64,000 nucleotides of DNA from Anseranas semipalmata (GCA_013399115.1 VXAA01001467.1:779839-843838); one strand, 5' to 3'. Numbered from the stretch's first letter, positions 24,901-35,323 are shown. Numbers and translations are program-made. Notes: generated by a model from the letters alone, not told the origin.

Positions 24901-27900
24901 TTAAAAGACTTTGATTGTTGTCACCAGCACATAGACAATAGGCTGTTATAACTTAGTCATAACTCTTTGTCATCTGTCTAACCATAGCTTAGAGTTAAAG
25001 ACTTTATTTGGGAAAAACCTCAATGGGTAGAGTTTGACAAGCAGGTTTCTGCCTAGAAAGATTGATTTCCAAACTTACACCACAGGAGTCTTTTCTTATT
25101 TACGTCAGGAATTGAATATTAGCTGTAAGGATGTCCTTGACCTTAGAGAAAAGCGTAGGGAGGGAATATTATCTCAGTTATGAAGACAGAAGTGTAACGA
25201 GTCCTGCTTTTTTCAATAGAAGTTTTCAGTGTGTTCATTAGCTTGGAACTCTACTATTCCATTCAAATACATAATGAAACCACCAGAATATATTTGGAGT
25301 TAAAGCAACAGAACCATGGCAAGGTTAATATGAGCTGTTCTTTACTATTCAATGAATGACTCAAATTTGGGTAGCAGTGACATTTCTCCATTGAAACTTT
25401 TTTGTGCTTTTCTTTTGCCTTATTCCCTTAAAATGGTGGTCATGTTACTTCTAGTGACCGGTCAGTCCTATGAGAATATGGTGACTGAAATCATGTCAAT
25501 GGGCTATGAACGAGAGCAAGTAATTGCAGCGCTGAGAGCCAGCTTCAACAATCCTGACAGAGCGGTGGAGTACCTTTTAATGGTGAGCAGTTCATTTCAT
25601 GTCTACTCTGTTCTTTCGCTGTTATTTTGTCCTCGTTAAAGAAGAATTTTAACTTTGGTTTACTTGTTATTTTGAATATTGTTTTTCAGGATCATAATTT
25701 ACTTCTATAGGAAATACTGAAGTCGTCTTTAGTTACATTTATTGCTTCTTGTTTTTTATTCTGTGTTGACTTTTGTGGTTGTATGAGTAAAGTATGCCCG
25801 GTTTCAGTGATAGCTATAACTGCCAATGACTGGCTCGAGGAATGATTGTTGTGACATACTAGTGACACTTCACAAGGGCATTTTAGAAATTCCTGTACAT
25901 TGTTCTTACTAATCATGCACAATGTTTATATTAATGTATTTTACAAACAGAAAGATTCATGATTTTTTTTCAAGTGTGCTTAATTTATCTGGTGTTTTAA
26001 TTTAAGCATTCTTAATAATTCTGGACAAGAAACAATTTCTCATTTTACAGACACAGTTTCAAAGGTGAAATGAACCCTTCAAATATCTTGAACAGAATAT
26101 GCAAGGATTGAATTTCTGATTGACTGATAGGAAAACTGGTACCTTGACCTGTTGTCAAGCTGCCATTTTGTAAACAAATTTTTTCTTCAGTAGTTATAAC
26201 TGCATGTCACTGTGCTACTCACATTAATGATCTCAAGACTTAGTAACCTGCAGTTTTTAAGTGGGCAGCAAATGTTTTGAGTACATGGATGTAAAAAGTT
26301 AAGTTTTCATCAGGTATTGGGCTGAACAAAGGTCATGAATATTGTGTTGCCCTAAGGGCAAATACCAATCTAGTTGCCATTAGTCTGAAAATCTCAAATA
26401 TGTGTTTTTCATGCCTTGGAAGTGTTGATTTTACTGTATGCTCATTGTGCATTTGGTCTGTGTGTAAATTCAGTGCCTCCTAGAAGTGTTGCCTTTGCTG
26501 TGCATGCCTTAGTCATGTACAGTGTAGTGCTTTTTACAGTCAGTGCTTTTACAATAAGCTGCTATAGCTTATTCCTGTTCAGGAAGTCCTGAACAGAAAC
26601 AGAGCATCCTTGCAGTAGAGTTCAATGCATGGCGTGTCTACCAAACAGATTGTCTGTTTGTTCTGAGCAGTTCATTTCTTCTTCTTCAGTAGGTCCTTTT
26701 CTCTGAAGTGAGTCCTTCTGTTACACAAGCTTTTCCCTTCCTGTTTCACGTTATCATTTACTGAAAATATATTCTCTTTGTTCTTCTTCCAGCAGTTGGA
26801 AAAAGGAGTAGGGAGAAGGAGTCTTGCAGTTAGAGAACATTTTAGTGGACATACTTCTGTTTTCCTCCTAGAAAAATGCTGTTGCTGCAAATGGTCTTTC
26901 AGATTGTTCTTAGCCTGATCTAAACACATTCCTTACCATCCTGCTGCATCAAAAAAGCTTTTCTTTAGTTAGTACTGGTCCATTGATAACACAGTTCTTT
27001 GATCCCCTATTTTATCAGCCTCCAAACAATCATCAGTGTTATCTTTTAGATAATCTACATGGTAGTGTTAGGAATTTCAGCTCTTAAGTGTATACCATTA
27101 TCCTGGTTAAAAGAATCAGTACAAAAAGGTGCCTGTAAACTGTTGGAAAGAAAAATTCAAGAGAGTATTAATACTTAAACTCTAGCTGTTCCCTAGATTA
27201 GCAATGAAGATTGAATTTGCTGTCAGTGATTCAGATGACAAGCTGCTCAGTTTTCATGGCTGAGGATCTAGATCCAGTGTAACCCTATATGCTTCAGCTG
27301 TGTTTGTGGAAGGAGGTTCCAATTCCAAAACACAGTTTCTTCTTAGGCCTCAGACTTGTCTTTGGGAGGCATTTAGATTCAAATCTGGTTGTGACCCAAG
27401 GATTTCCTAGTCCTTAATTAGGAAAGAGTTCTGTCTTTCATCCAACCATCAGACTATTGGTTGCTACCTCTTTGTTTGGAAATGTGTATGCTCCTTGGGC
27501 TGGGCCTGATGTGATTATTACATGCCCCTGTGGTGAACAATGTCAGCTAAAAAACTGCTCTGGAGCTTAGTTAAACTGTAAACAGATCTAATCCACCATA
27601 AGGCAAAAATGCCCTTCTCACAGTACAAGCAGTGTTTACATTCCAAATTAATTTTATGTGAATTAATATCATGATTTATTATGTTTTTTTATAGCTCTAT
27701 AAACCAGGTGCATATACCTCACTAGCTTCATCTGATTACCATCATACATAGTCTTGTTCTTTTGTATAGTAATACTTCAAGATTTTATTTAAGAGTTGAG
27801 ACAATGTTCGAAATTATAAATTATCTCTAAGCACATTTGGTTAGACTAGTTTCCGTAGTGCTTCTATTCGAGAGCAGACTTAAGGTGTAAACAAACATCT

Positions 27901-30900
27901 GCTGTGTGGTCTGGATACAGATTGCAGTGACAACATATGCCTGGGAATATATGAAGTCAACCCGTAGTTTCAGAAGATTGACCCTAAATTCATAGAATCG
28001 TGGAGTCATAGAATGGTTTGGGTTGGAAGGGACCTCAAAGATCATCTACTTCCACCCCCCCCGCCATGGGCAGGGACACCTCCCACTAGACCAGGTTGCC
28101 CAAAGCCACATCCAACCTGGCCTTGAACACTTCCAGGGATGGGGCATCCACAGCTTCTCTGGGCAACCTGTTCCAGTGCCTCACCACCCCCTGAGTGAAG
28201 AATTTCTTCCTAATACTTAATCTAAATCTTCCCTCTTTTCATTTAAAACCATTACCCCTTGTCCTGTCATTATCTATGCGAGTAAAGAGTCCCACTCCAT
28301 CCTTTTTGTAAGACCTCTTTAAGTATTGAAAAGCCGCAATGAGGTCTCCCCAGAGCCTTCTCTTCTCCAGGCTGAACATCCCCAGCTCTCTCANGGGACA
28401 ATCACCTCCCTCGACCTGCTGCCCACACCTCTGTTGATGCAGCCCAGGATGCAGTTGGCCTTCTGGGCTGCAAGCACACACTGCTGGCTCATGTCGAGCT
28501 TTTTGTTCACCAGAACCCCCAAATCCCTCTCTGCAGGGCAGCTCTCAGTGAGTTCTTCTCCCAGTCTGTGCTCATGTCTGGGATTGCCCTGAGCCAGCTG
28601 CAGCACCTTGCACTTGGACTTGTTGAACCTCATTCGGTTCACACGGGCCCACTTCTCAAGCTCCAGGTCCCTTTGGATGGCATCCCTTCCTTCTGTTGTA
28701 TCAACCGCACCACTCACCACTCAGCTTGGTGTTGCCTACAAACTTGCTGAGGGTGCACTCAGTCCCATCATCTTTGTCATTGATGAAGATATTGAAAAGC
28801 ACCGGTCCCAAGACAGGCCCCTGAGGGACACCGCTCGTCACTAGCCTCCACCTGGACAGAGAACCATTGACCACAACTCTCTGGCTGTGTCCATCGAGCC
28901 AATTCCTTATCCACCCAATGGTCAACCCTTCAAATCCGTATCTTTCCAATTTAGAGATCAAGATGTCATGTGGGACCATGTCAAAAGCCTTACAGAAGTC
29001 CAGGTAGATGACATTGGTCAGTCTTCCCTTGTCAACTGATGCAGTCACTAGTGTAGTCACTAATGTACTATAATTTGTCGTTTCTAGATTTGTTAGGTTC
29101 ATTGCCTTGAGCAATTAGTAAATAGGTAAAGCTGTTTGCACACAGAAAATTAAACAAAATATAAATTAACTGTTTCTTTTTACTACTAAAAGTTTGATAA
29201 CTTGCAATTACAGTAAATGATGACTGTCAAGCTGTGGGTTGAGGAAAGAGGTCTGGAGAGCTATATTCTTATCTCTTCATAATTCCTTGCCAGCAAAATT
29301 GATCAACTATATAACCTCAGCTAGCATTATGTTCTACTATTCTGTTGCTGCAATGTAACTAAAGACAGTGTTATAATCCATTATGGTGCTACGCAAATAA
29401 ACTTTTCTACTCATGTCAAATACCTTGGAACACAGTTCAAAGGAAGTATTTGTTTATGGACTAAAATGCGTTTTTAAACTGATGCATTACATGCTTTACT
29501 AGCTAGCTGTACAAACCACATATTTCCATTGTCAAAAATAAATTACTCTTGTCAGAGTATTCTCTTCCAGTTGTAAATGCATACCTGTCACAGCGTCTTG
29601 CTTTGTATTTGCAGTGAAATCATTAATGTTTTCACTTTGTTCTGAAAAGTGAATAATACATGCAGTAAAACAAATATTTTTTAGCATTCTGTAGGTAATA
29701 ATGTCAACTGTGGCTTTAGGGTATACCTGGAGATAATCAGGCTGTGGCTGAACCCCCTCAAGCAGCAAGCACGGGTGCCTCTCAGTCTTCATCAGTGGCA
29801 GCAGCCGTAGCAACTATACCTACAACTGCTAGTTCATTAGGAGGTAAGAAAGATATTTGAGAAGATGTGGTAAACACATGCATTCAAGCACTCTGTGCTT
29901 CAGTGAATTTAAGTTCCCTTTGATTGTGAACTGATCAAAGTGAATTGGATAAGAGCTATAATGTGAAAATTCCGTCAGTGTGGTACTTGCTTGGAATGAA
30001 TGGCTTTTTATATGTGAATATATCTGGAATAACGCGTGAAATTTCTCATAATCCTGTGATCTTGCACCATTCGTTTGATTCAGTATCTTGGGTTTAAGTG
30101 TAAGACCATAAACATGGAGGCAGTTGTATTTTCTCTCACTTAAGCTCAAGCTTCCTACTTTTGTGTTGCATTGTGCACCGTTGACTGTGACTATACTAAT
30201 ACATTTACTGCTTGGACGTTGGAATATCAAGGAGGAAACACGATACGGCAGTCAAATGTAGCACCTGTGAGACCTACCATGAGTTAGGACTCCTCACTCT
30301 GCAGTGCACCACATGGACAGAGTGGTTAGGGCTTGCTGCAGAGAATTCTGCCTTAAGGGGAAATAAATACATGAAAAGAGCATAATCAGTGAGTAGGAAA
30401 AGTCTGTCTTGTCTGTGGCAGAGATGGCATCCAAGATGTAAGCCTTGTTAGAGGCCAGAGTATTAAACACACAGGTAGGACTGACAGGCAGTCATGGCAT
30501 CATCTGTAAAGAGAGAATGGGGGAATGAGATGTTTCAGAGCACTTTTGACTGTGCTGAATTCAAGGCAATACCTAATAGTACAGGAAATACGGGATGCTA
30601 AGGCTCACTTGAGAAGGAGGTGGAACTCAGTTGTAGGCGTAGAGACCAGACAGTAGCTGGCTACGTGTCTCAGAATGAGGTTACTCAGAGATAAGACATA
30701 AAGAGAAAACTGGTGGAGATCAGGGACAGAAGCCTGTTGGATCTTCAGAGGAAGCTGGGTGAGAAGAAAATGCGTATTTTAACCATAGTAGAGAGAATTC
30801 TCGGTTAAAGCTATAGAGTAAGTTAGTGTAAGGAAGTAAGCTCTTCTCTGCTTCAGTGAGGGGTGCATTGTCCACTTTTATGTTCTGTTTCTGTCTACAA

Positions 30901-33677
30901 TTATAATGTAGGTATGCATTTATAACAGTCTTGCTAACTTTTTAAAAACATGTTAATTCATTGCTTTTCAGGACATCCACTTGAGTTCTTGCGAAATCAG
31001 CCTCAGTTCCAGCAGATGAGACAAATCATTCAGCAAAATCCTTCTCTGTTACCGGCGTTGCTACAACAGATTGGACGGGAAAACCCTCAACTACTACAGG
31101 TGAATCTTAAAATGGCAAAATAGTGCTGCTAATTTTGATTTAGACTTATGAGAAAGGGCGATGTTGACGTTAGCTAAGATAACATGTTAACAGCAGTTCC
31201 ATCATGTTATTGTTGGCTTTTCAGCAGTTGTTGCTGTTTGGAACTTACATGCTGCAGTGCTTGAAATGAGACCGAATCTCTTTGTAAGAGGTGCAGAGGG
31301 CATCAGGAAGAGGGGAGGGTCACTGCAACTGAACTTAAACATTAAATTGCATTTATTGTGGTTAGATTTAATCATTTTTTACTACATATTTTTTTACACA
31401 TTCTTTTGACTGCATAATTCACTGAAAATAATAAGTATTCTTACTTGCCTGTTGGCAGGACTAAATATGCTTTTATTTCAATATATTTCTTCCTTTTATT
31501 CTCCTGTGCATCACAGCAAATAAGCCAACACCAGGAGCATTTTATTCATATGTTGAATGAGCCAGTTATAGAGTCCCGCCAGGGTTTAAGTGGCAGTGAT
31601 GATGGTGCCAGCACTGGAGGAGTAGCAGAAGCTGGAAATGGTCATATGAACTACATTCAAGTAACACCTCAGGAAAAAGAAGCTATAGAAAGGGTGAGCC
31701 TTTCTGCTTTGAAGTGTTGTTTGTCTACTGGTGTGGGGTGTTGTCTACGTTTGTTGCATGCTTAAAACATGCCTTAACTTATGCTTTGTTAGTTTACGTT
31801 CAGTAGTTTTGAATGATTTTTGGTATTTTATAGCTGCTGTAGTCTTGTGTTTCAAATCACAACTCTTCTCGCTCTATAGCCATTGAGTCTAAAATCTGTT
31901 GAGTCTCTTACTTGAAAGATGTAAGTGATCAGAGGCCATCTATATTAATTAATAACTGAATGAGCTTCCCAGAGGAAAGCGACCTCAGGCAGTCCCTCAT
32001 GCAAAAGGCTCAGACAGTACTGTTGAAGATAGTGCTAACTATGATTCATTTCCAGGTACAAAGGAGTGTCTGCATGGTCACTCTTTGCGAAATATTGAGA
32101 TAGTTAAAGCTCTCATAGTTAAGTAGATTAGTTGAAGTCGCTTCTTAACCCAGTTATTTGCCTATCCATTAGAAATAGTTAATTATAGCTTTTAAAGGAC
32201 ACAGGTAAATATGTCTATAAAAATACACTTTTGAGGGTATACCACATTCATAAATATACTGTGTGTAGTGTGTAACACTGACTAAATATGGATTTATACA
32301 GATGGCAATGCCTCTGAGATGTTTTGATTTTTTTTTAAGAACAAATGGTGAAGAATTATGTCATACTGTAGTAATGTTTCTGTTGTTTATCAAAGACAGA
32401 TTTTTTTAACTGACAAAGCAAAAGGTTCTGTAAGGATTATCAGAAAAACCCTTTAATATAGGTGTCAACTTTCTAGATATCAAGAAAATAGACAATTAAT
32501 AAAATTAGTCTAATAAAACTGTTTGCCTGTGTACTACTTGGCAGATCATCCTCTCTAGTCTGCTGCATTTCCTTTTAAAACCATTTTATGCAGTTTTACT
32601 GTATTTTATGCAGACCTGTTGCAAAACCCAACAAAGAGGACTGTGTGCTTCTTCCCTTTTCCAAGAAACATGCACCTTAAAACTTAGGCGTCATAGTACT
32701 ACAGCTGACACCTTGATGCTGTTTGTAAGCATGAAAATCTAAGAATGGGTGATAGGTGATAAAAGGAGGTGGTTTCTTGCAGAGATTTAGTCTGCCCTAT
32801 ATGTAAAATGTCTTGCAGATGCTGTGAGGATTTTAAGGAAGTCCCTGATTTACTTGCCTTTGGCTAAAACAAAGATTGTTTTGCTGAGTGTCTCTTAAAT
32901 GCCAGCTAAACCCATTTCTCTTGGCACAGTAACAATCTCTTCTCTAGTATTCTAATGCTCAACTATCAATGTATCCCAGATATTAGTCCACTGACTTCTG
33001 AAAAACAGATTACTCTCATCTGGCTTCTCAGCTGAAATTTTTAGTCATTTTTTAAAAAAAAGTGAAGTCTAGTTGGAACAATTGAAAATATGGCTTAATG
33101 TGGTACGTTGTGCTACCTACCAGTCATACACAAATCAGAGGCTGGGAGATCTTGCTCCAGGAAAGTTTTGTTAAAATTCCTGAGCTTTGTATAATTAATA
33201 GTTTAAAATGAACATTATTTCAATGTTTTTTCAATGTCAATGCAATGTGCAGTTACTTCCTGACATAACTGTGACCCAAGTCTATTTCAGTGACTTACTG
33301 TGGCAGTGAAAGAAAAGTGATGTGATTTATGATGCTTCCTTAGACTCATGTAAATCACTTTTTTCAAACAAGAACTTAATTTTGGTTAGTTAAGACAAAG
33401 GCAACACCTTCAAACTCTCTGGTCACTAGAGGCTATATTGAGCTAGGCGGCAGTGTTTGTTTCAGAAAAAGCAATAATTGCTTAAGTGGCATCTGAAGAT
33501 ACTAGACTTACAAAGAAGCTTATTATACAAACTGTGCTTTCTAAACTTGTTTCTTTTCTTCAGTTAAAGGCATTAGGATTTCCTGAAGGACTTGTGATTC
33601 AAGCATATTTTGCTTGTGAGAAGAATGAAAACTTGGCTGCCAATTTTCTTCTACAACAGAACTTTGATGAAGATTGA
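12849..33677 (+). CDS. RAD23B: RAD23B, UV excision repair protein RAD23 homolog B (exons 2-10; exon 1 outside window)
   Basis: Nine exons join in frame (82+80+248+56+128+124+128+177+114 nt = 1137 nt, 378 codons plus stop); the human protein is 409 residues, and about 22 come from the missing first exon. Order of domains: C-terminal two thirds of the ubiquitin-like domain (exons 2-3), Pro/Ala-rich linker (exon 4), UBA1 with the MGY loop (exon 6), XPC-binding domain starting [13 protein letters not shown] (exons 8-9), UBA2 with the LGFPEGL loop (exons 9-10). Known role of the family: RAD23B stabilises XPC in the damage-recognition complex of global-genome nucleotide excision repair, and shuttles ubiquitylated proteins to the proteasome (UBL binds the proteasome, UBAs bind ubiquitin). 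UBA1, the XPC-binding segment and UBA2 closely resemble human RAD23B as I recall it, which favours RAD23B over RAD23A. All eight internal junctions are GT-AG with matching phases, so this is a live gene and not a retrocopy. Confidence 0.97.
12931..15765 (+). other. RAD23B intron 2
   Basis: 2,835 bases, AT-rich. It has a 19-base A run at 13225-13243 and another near 14398-14411. No coding or mobile element recognised. Confidence 0.8.
15766..15845 (+). CDS. RAD23B: RAD23B exon 3: end of the ubiquitin-like domain
   Basis: 80 nt; its first two bases complete the Gly codon begun in exon 2, then [19 protein letters not shown] and VVVMVTK. The acceptor is gccag before 15766 and the donor is gtgagt at 15846. 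Phase is 0 at its end. It covers the last strands of the UBL fold, including the region that contacts proteasomal ubiquitin receptors in known RAD23 proteins. Confidence 0.97.
15846..17916 (+). other. RAD23B intron 3
   Basis: 2,071 bases between GTGAGT and the TAG acceptor of exon 4. No repeat or coding sequence recognised. Confidence 0.8.
17917..18164 (+). CDS. RAD23B: RAD23B exon 4: Pro/Ala-rich flexible linker
   Basis: 248 nt coding 82 residues plus two bases. It begins [10 protein letters not shown], then a stretch of alternating Ala, Pro, Val and Thr, then [13 protein letters not shown] and a Ser-rich end. The acceptor AG is at 17915-17916 and the donor gtatga at 18165. This is the low-complexity hinge between the UBL and UBA1, the least conserved part of the protein: the human linker is richer in Thr, while the KPAEKP motif is shared. 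The exon is visibly richer in C than the surrounding intron. Open frames in other phases and on the opposite strand here are by-products of this bias. Confidence 0.95.
18165..19700 (+). other. RAD23B intron 4, first part
   Basis: AT-rich intron with a T run at about 19224-19239. Nothing else recognised before the LTR-like block that starts near 19701. The remainder of intron 4 (21071-21580) likewise holds only simple T/A runs. Confidence 0.7.
19701..21070. mobile_element. Probable solo LTR (endogenous retrovirus type), low-to-medium confidence
   Basis: A block about 1.37 kb long stands out from the intron by being much richer in C and CpG/CA dinucleotides. It starts TG (tgctgttgttaggagttgcc) and ends CA (cctgtaatgtaaca). 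Its first 900 bases are an irregular array built from agctggcc/ccagtagctgg phrases alternating with acatgcacac-type stretches. The last 400 bases are a unique GC-richer end with cataataagtc. I see no reverse transcriptase, gag or env, and no convincing target-site duplication. It could instead be a minisatellite next to another repeat. Orientation is not established. Confidence 0.45.
19800..20580. repeat. Degenerate minisatellite-like array inside the LTR-like block
   Basis: Recurring phrases: ccagtagctgg (20000 and 20030 regions), gtagctggtcc and gtagctgaccc, interleaved with cacatgcac/catgcacac runs (19817, 20150, 20455, 20560). The units are too diverged for a clean period by eye. Alternating purine-pyrimidine stretches are common. 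Confidence 0.5.
21581..21636 (+). CDS. RAD23B: RAD23B exon 5: short linker exon before UBA1
   Basis: 56 nt. The first base completes a Ser codon split from exon 4; it then reads [18 protein letters not shown] and ends with the first base of a Val codon. The acceptor is cttacag before 21581 and the donor gtaagt at 21637. SRSNLFEDA(T/I)SAL is a conserved RAD23B signature directly before UBA1. Confidence 0.96.
21637..25454 (+). other. RAD23B intron 5
   Basis: 3,818 bases, AT-rich, with T runs at about 21871-21889 and 22362-22378, a 20-bp perfect palindrome at 22040-22059, and a short tandem repeat of gtatgtttttcatccta at about 23083-23120. No gene or known mobile element recognised. Confidence 0.75.
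22040..22059. repeat. Perfect 20-bp palindrome
   Basis: ctttgacagt followed immediately by its reverse complement actgtcaaag, with no spacer. No known function; could extrude as a cruciform or be a dimeric protein site. Confidence 0.9.
25455..25582 (+). CDS. RAD23B: RAD23B exon 6: UBA1 domain
   Basis: 128 nt. After completing the split Val codon it encodes [36 protein letters not shown] and VEYLLM, the entire three-helix UBA1 fold. The MGY loop and the LL of helix 3 form the ubiquitin-binding patch in known UBA domains. The acceptor is ttctag at 25454 and the donor gtgagc at 25583. An open frame starts about 100 bases upstream at 25352 and runs past the donor; it is simply the exon plus open intron and needs no separate gene. 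Confidence 0.97.
25583..27986 (+). other. RAD23B intron 6, first part
   Basis: AT-rich intron up to the minus-strand CR1. Contains two adjacent short hairpins at 26553-26596. No coding sequence recognised. Confidence 0.75.
26553..26596. repeat. Two adjacent inverted repeats (tandem hairpins)
   Basis: Hairpin 1: aataagct (26553-26560) and agcttatt (26566-26573), 5-base loop. Hairpin 2: ctgttcagga (26575-26584) and tcctgaacag (26587-26596), 10-bp perfect stem with a 2-base spacer. They are separated by one base. Function unknown. Confidence 0.85.
27987..29066 (-). mobile_element. CR1 LINE fragment, minus strand, with internal deletion at an ambiguous base
   Basis: The 3' terminus lies at the low-coordinate end (catagaatggtttgggttgg). 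The minus-strand frame 29114-28701 gives the reverse transcriptase blocks [38 protein letters not shown] and [12 protein letters not shown]; the FADD active-site block has become FVGN. Frame 28720-28391 gives [15 protein letters not shown] and [17 protein letters not shown]. At 28394 the sequence carries an N, and the stretch coding the residues between the polymerase end and [11 protein letters not shown] is missing. It lies within RAD23B intron 6, antisense to the gene. Confidence 0.9.
28394..28394. other. Ambiguous base N inside CR1
   Basis: A single N at a point where CR1 is expected to hold roughly 150 more bases (the segment corresponding to about 42640-42800 of the downstream copy). 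It may stand for a collapsed gap instead of one undetermined base. Confidence 0.6.
29067..29719 (+). other. RAD23B intron 6, last part
   Basis: About 650 bases of AT-rich sequence from the 5' limit of the antisense CR1 to the exon 7 acceptor. Nothing recognised. Confidence 0.7.
29720..29843 (+). CDS. RAD23B: RAD23B exon 7: second linker between UBA1 and the XPC-binding domain
   Basis: 124 nt: [20 protein letters not shown] then a Ser/Ala/Thr-rich run ending TTASSLG and the first base of a Gly codon. The acceptor is tttag at 29719 and the donor gtaaga at 29844. GIPGD follows UBA1 directly in human RAD23B too. The Ala/Thr run is shorter than in mammals. It lies about 650 bases after the 5' boundary of a minus-strand CR1 in intron 6. 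Confidence 0.96.
29844..30971 (+). other. RAD23B intron 7
   Basis: 1,128 bases. The middle part (30240-30830) is purine-rich and contains many gag/aga phrases; it may be an old, unrecognised repeat. No coding sequence. Confidence 0.7.
30972..31099 (+). CDS. RAD23B: RAD23B exon 8: XPC-binding (STI1-like) domain, first part
   Basis: 128 nt: [35 protein letters not shown] and RENPQLLQ. The acceptor is tttcag at 30971 and the donor gtgaat at 31100. This is the amphipathic helical bundle that binds and stabilises XPC in the nucleotide excision repair complex. It is nearly invariant among vertebrates, and this copy fits the expected sequence throughout. Confidence 0.97.
31100..31516 (+). other. 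RAD23B intron 8 (short)
   Basis: 417 bases between GTGAAT and CACAG. An open frame starting at 31445 is the tail of this intron read into exon 9 and is not a separate gene. Confidence 0.85.
31517..31693 (+). CDS. RAD23B: RAD23B exon 9: end of XPC-binding domain and start of UBA2
   Basis: 177 nt, 59 codons, phase 0 at both ends: [17 protein letters not shown] completes the XPC-binding domain. A Gly/Ser-rich spacer follows ([20 protein letters not shown]) in place of the poly-Gly run of the human protein, then the conserved [18 protein letters not shown] entering UBA2. The acceptor is cacag at 31516 and the donor gtgagc at 31694. Intron 8 before it is only about 417 bases. Confidence 0.96.
31694..33563 (+). 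other. RAD23B intron 9
   Basis: 1,870 bases, AT-rich, ending in a T/C-rich tract and CAG. No repeat or gene recognised. Confidence 0.8.
33564..33677 (+). CDS. RAD23B: RAD23B exon 10: UBA2 and stop codon
   Basis: 114 nt: [37 protein letters not shown], then tga at 33675-33677. The acceptor is ttcttcag at 33563. It carries most of UBA2, the C-terminal ubiquitin-binding domain that in yeast Rad23 also protects the protein from proteasomal degradation. The terminal DED acid tail matches human RAD23B. An open frame from 33486 includes intron sequence before the acceptor and is not an alternative start. Confidence 0.97.
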   Translation, partial: LKALGFPEGLVIQAYFACEKNENLAANFLLQQNFDED

Positions 33678-34604
33678 GAGACTTTTTTTTTTTTTTTAAT
33701 CTCACACCTCACACCAGTGCATTACACTAACTTTGTTCACTGGATTGTCTGGGATATTTGGGCTTATATTCATAATGCTTGGTGTATGGTATAAGGGGGG
33801 AGGGGAGGGAGAAAATATAGGAAACAAAGTAAAGAGAAAAGGAAGTATGTCTGCTTTAAATTAGCAGATGCAGCAAATTACACAAAGTAAAATAATATAC
33901 AACCAAAAATCAGCTTCTGCAGATATTTAGTTCCTTCTATAAACTGTAGTTTAACCTTTTTCTCTAGGTTTTCATTCTTACTGTACTAGTTCCAGAAACA
34001 TAGTGTAATGCCCTACTTTGTGTTCCTTTTTACTTAATACTGGTATTGGAAATAGCCTATACTACCTAGACTGTACAGTCTGTATTTCATGGCAACACTG
34101 GATAGCAGCTTTGTGAAACCTAAAAGATCTGAGCAAATGTAAAAATTAATGCCAAAATATGGGTAGTTATTTTGCTGTTTCAGATTCGTTAAATTAGTGC
34201 AAGAAGCCCATTATTTTGTTTAATGCTGGATTAAAAAAGGATTTCTTCAAATGAAAACTCATTTCAGTTAAGCATCTTGATCACTGATTGAGAAATCCCC
34301 CCACCTCCCCATGATCTGAGAAGCTATATACATACAGGTAAAATTATTCTCCTGTTTACATCTTTTCTTTTGGGGAAAATTGATAGATACCTAATTACTG
34401 TTCACTTTAATGTTATGTTACAGTAAAGGTTTTAAAAGCAATAGATTGCATGTTTGGTTTTGTTATATGCGCTCTTGTGAATTGAATATTCTTTTTCTGC
34501 CAGCAAACAAAATGCAAGCTTCAGTTCTGTCCATAGCAATGAGACTTCATCATCAAATCAAATTTCTATTTCATATTTTTGTTGGACCAACTTTTACAAA
34601 AGAA

Positions 34605-34610
34605 AATAAA
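34605..34610 (+). terminator. Candidate proximal polyadenylation signal AATAAA
   Basis: The hexamer lies in agaaaataaaaatacagttg, about 930 bases after the stop. The downstream element is weak, so if used it would be a minor short isoform. A further AATAAA lies at 35498-35503. Confidence 0.3.
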
Positions 34611-34943
34611 AATACAGTTGTAAGCATCTGAAGATATTGGCATTCTGTTAATCTCAAGTAGATTGCAATGATCAAACTATTTCTGTTCAATAAGGACTTT
34701 TTTTGGATGTACTCTCTTTATGAGGAAGAGTTCAGAACTTACGATGTCAAGCAAACAGTCAAGTTACTGCAGTCCAAAAAGAATCTGCACACGTACCTCC
34801 CTTCCTGTTGAAAATAAGCTCTGACTATAGAGTTTTGAATCTTCTTGTGCCTACTTATTTACTTTGTTTATTCATCACAAAATGTAATGTCTTTTTTTAA
34901 CATACATTGACTTTTAGAGACAATTTTGCCCATTGTGGCAGTG

Positions 34944-34978
34944 CTCGTGGTGAAAACAAATACCGTTTTCACCGAGAG
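34944..34978 (+). promoter_or_regulatory. Stem-loop in the RAD23B 3' UTR
   Basis: GGTGAAAAC (34949-34957) and GTTTTCACC (34965-34973) pair perfectly over 9 bp around a 7-base loop. A U-G wobble, one mismatch and three more pairs extend the stem to 14 positions. It sits in the sense strand of the 3' UTR, so it would form in the mRNA. Function unknown. Confidence 0.45.
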
Positions 34979-35296
34979 TTATTTTGTGCATTCTCTCCAT
35001 GTGAATGCAGCTTGGGGATCTTTTGAGTTTTTACTGTTGTACTCCAATTAGCTGGATTACAAATTTACCTCTACAGTAACTGAGAAGATACTAGTGTCAT
35101 TAGTGGTACAGCAGTGAGCTACTACTAGTGGTATTAATGATTTAGTGGTACAACCAAAGAATGATTTTCTGCTTAGATTGTGTAGCAGTGGGTTTAACAA
35201 CTACTTAAGCTAAAAGTACAAGTGAAGTGTCTGAGAAAAGGGAGCAAGAAAGACTGAAGCATTTGTATTTTGTTTCCTCATTGGTTGGCCATAGTC

Positions 35297-35304
35297 TGTA
35301 AATA
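35297..35304 (+). promoter_or_regulatory. Pumilio response element TGTAAATA in the 3' UTR
   Basis: An exact match to the Pumilio consensus TGTANATA, in the sense orientation inside the RAD23B 3' UTR and about 20 bases before the ATTAAA signal. Known role of such elements: recruiting PUM1/2 to lower mRNA stability or translation. An 8-mer occurs by chance, so function is only suggested. Confidence 0.35.
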
Positions 35305-35323
35305 ATTATCTGCATCGAAATGT

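Noticed and set aside
25352..25639. Apparent 95-codon gene containing the UBA1 domain
   Set aside because: It is RAD23B exon 6 with open intron on both sides; the acceptor at 25454 and the donor at 25583 define the real unit.
30240..30830. Purine-rich tract in intron 7 as a possible old repeat, with resemblance in style to 36840-37330
   Set aside because: Similar composition only; I could not align the two regions or assign a family.
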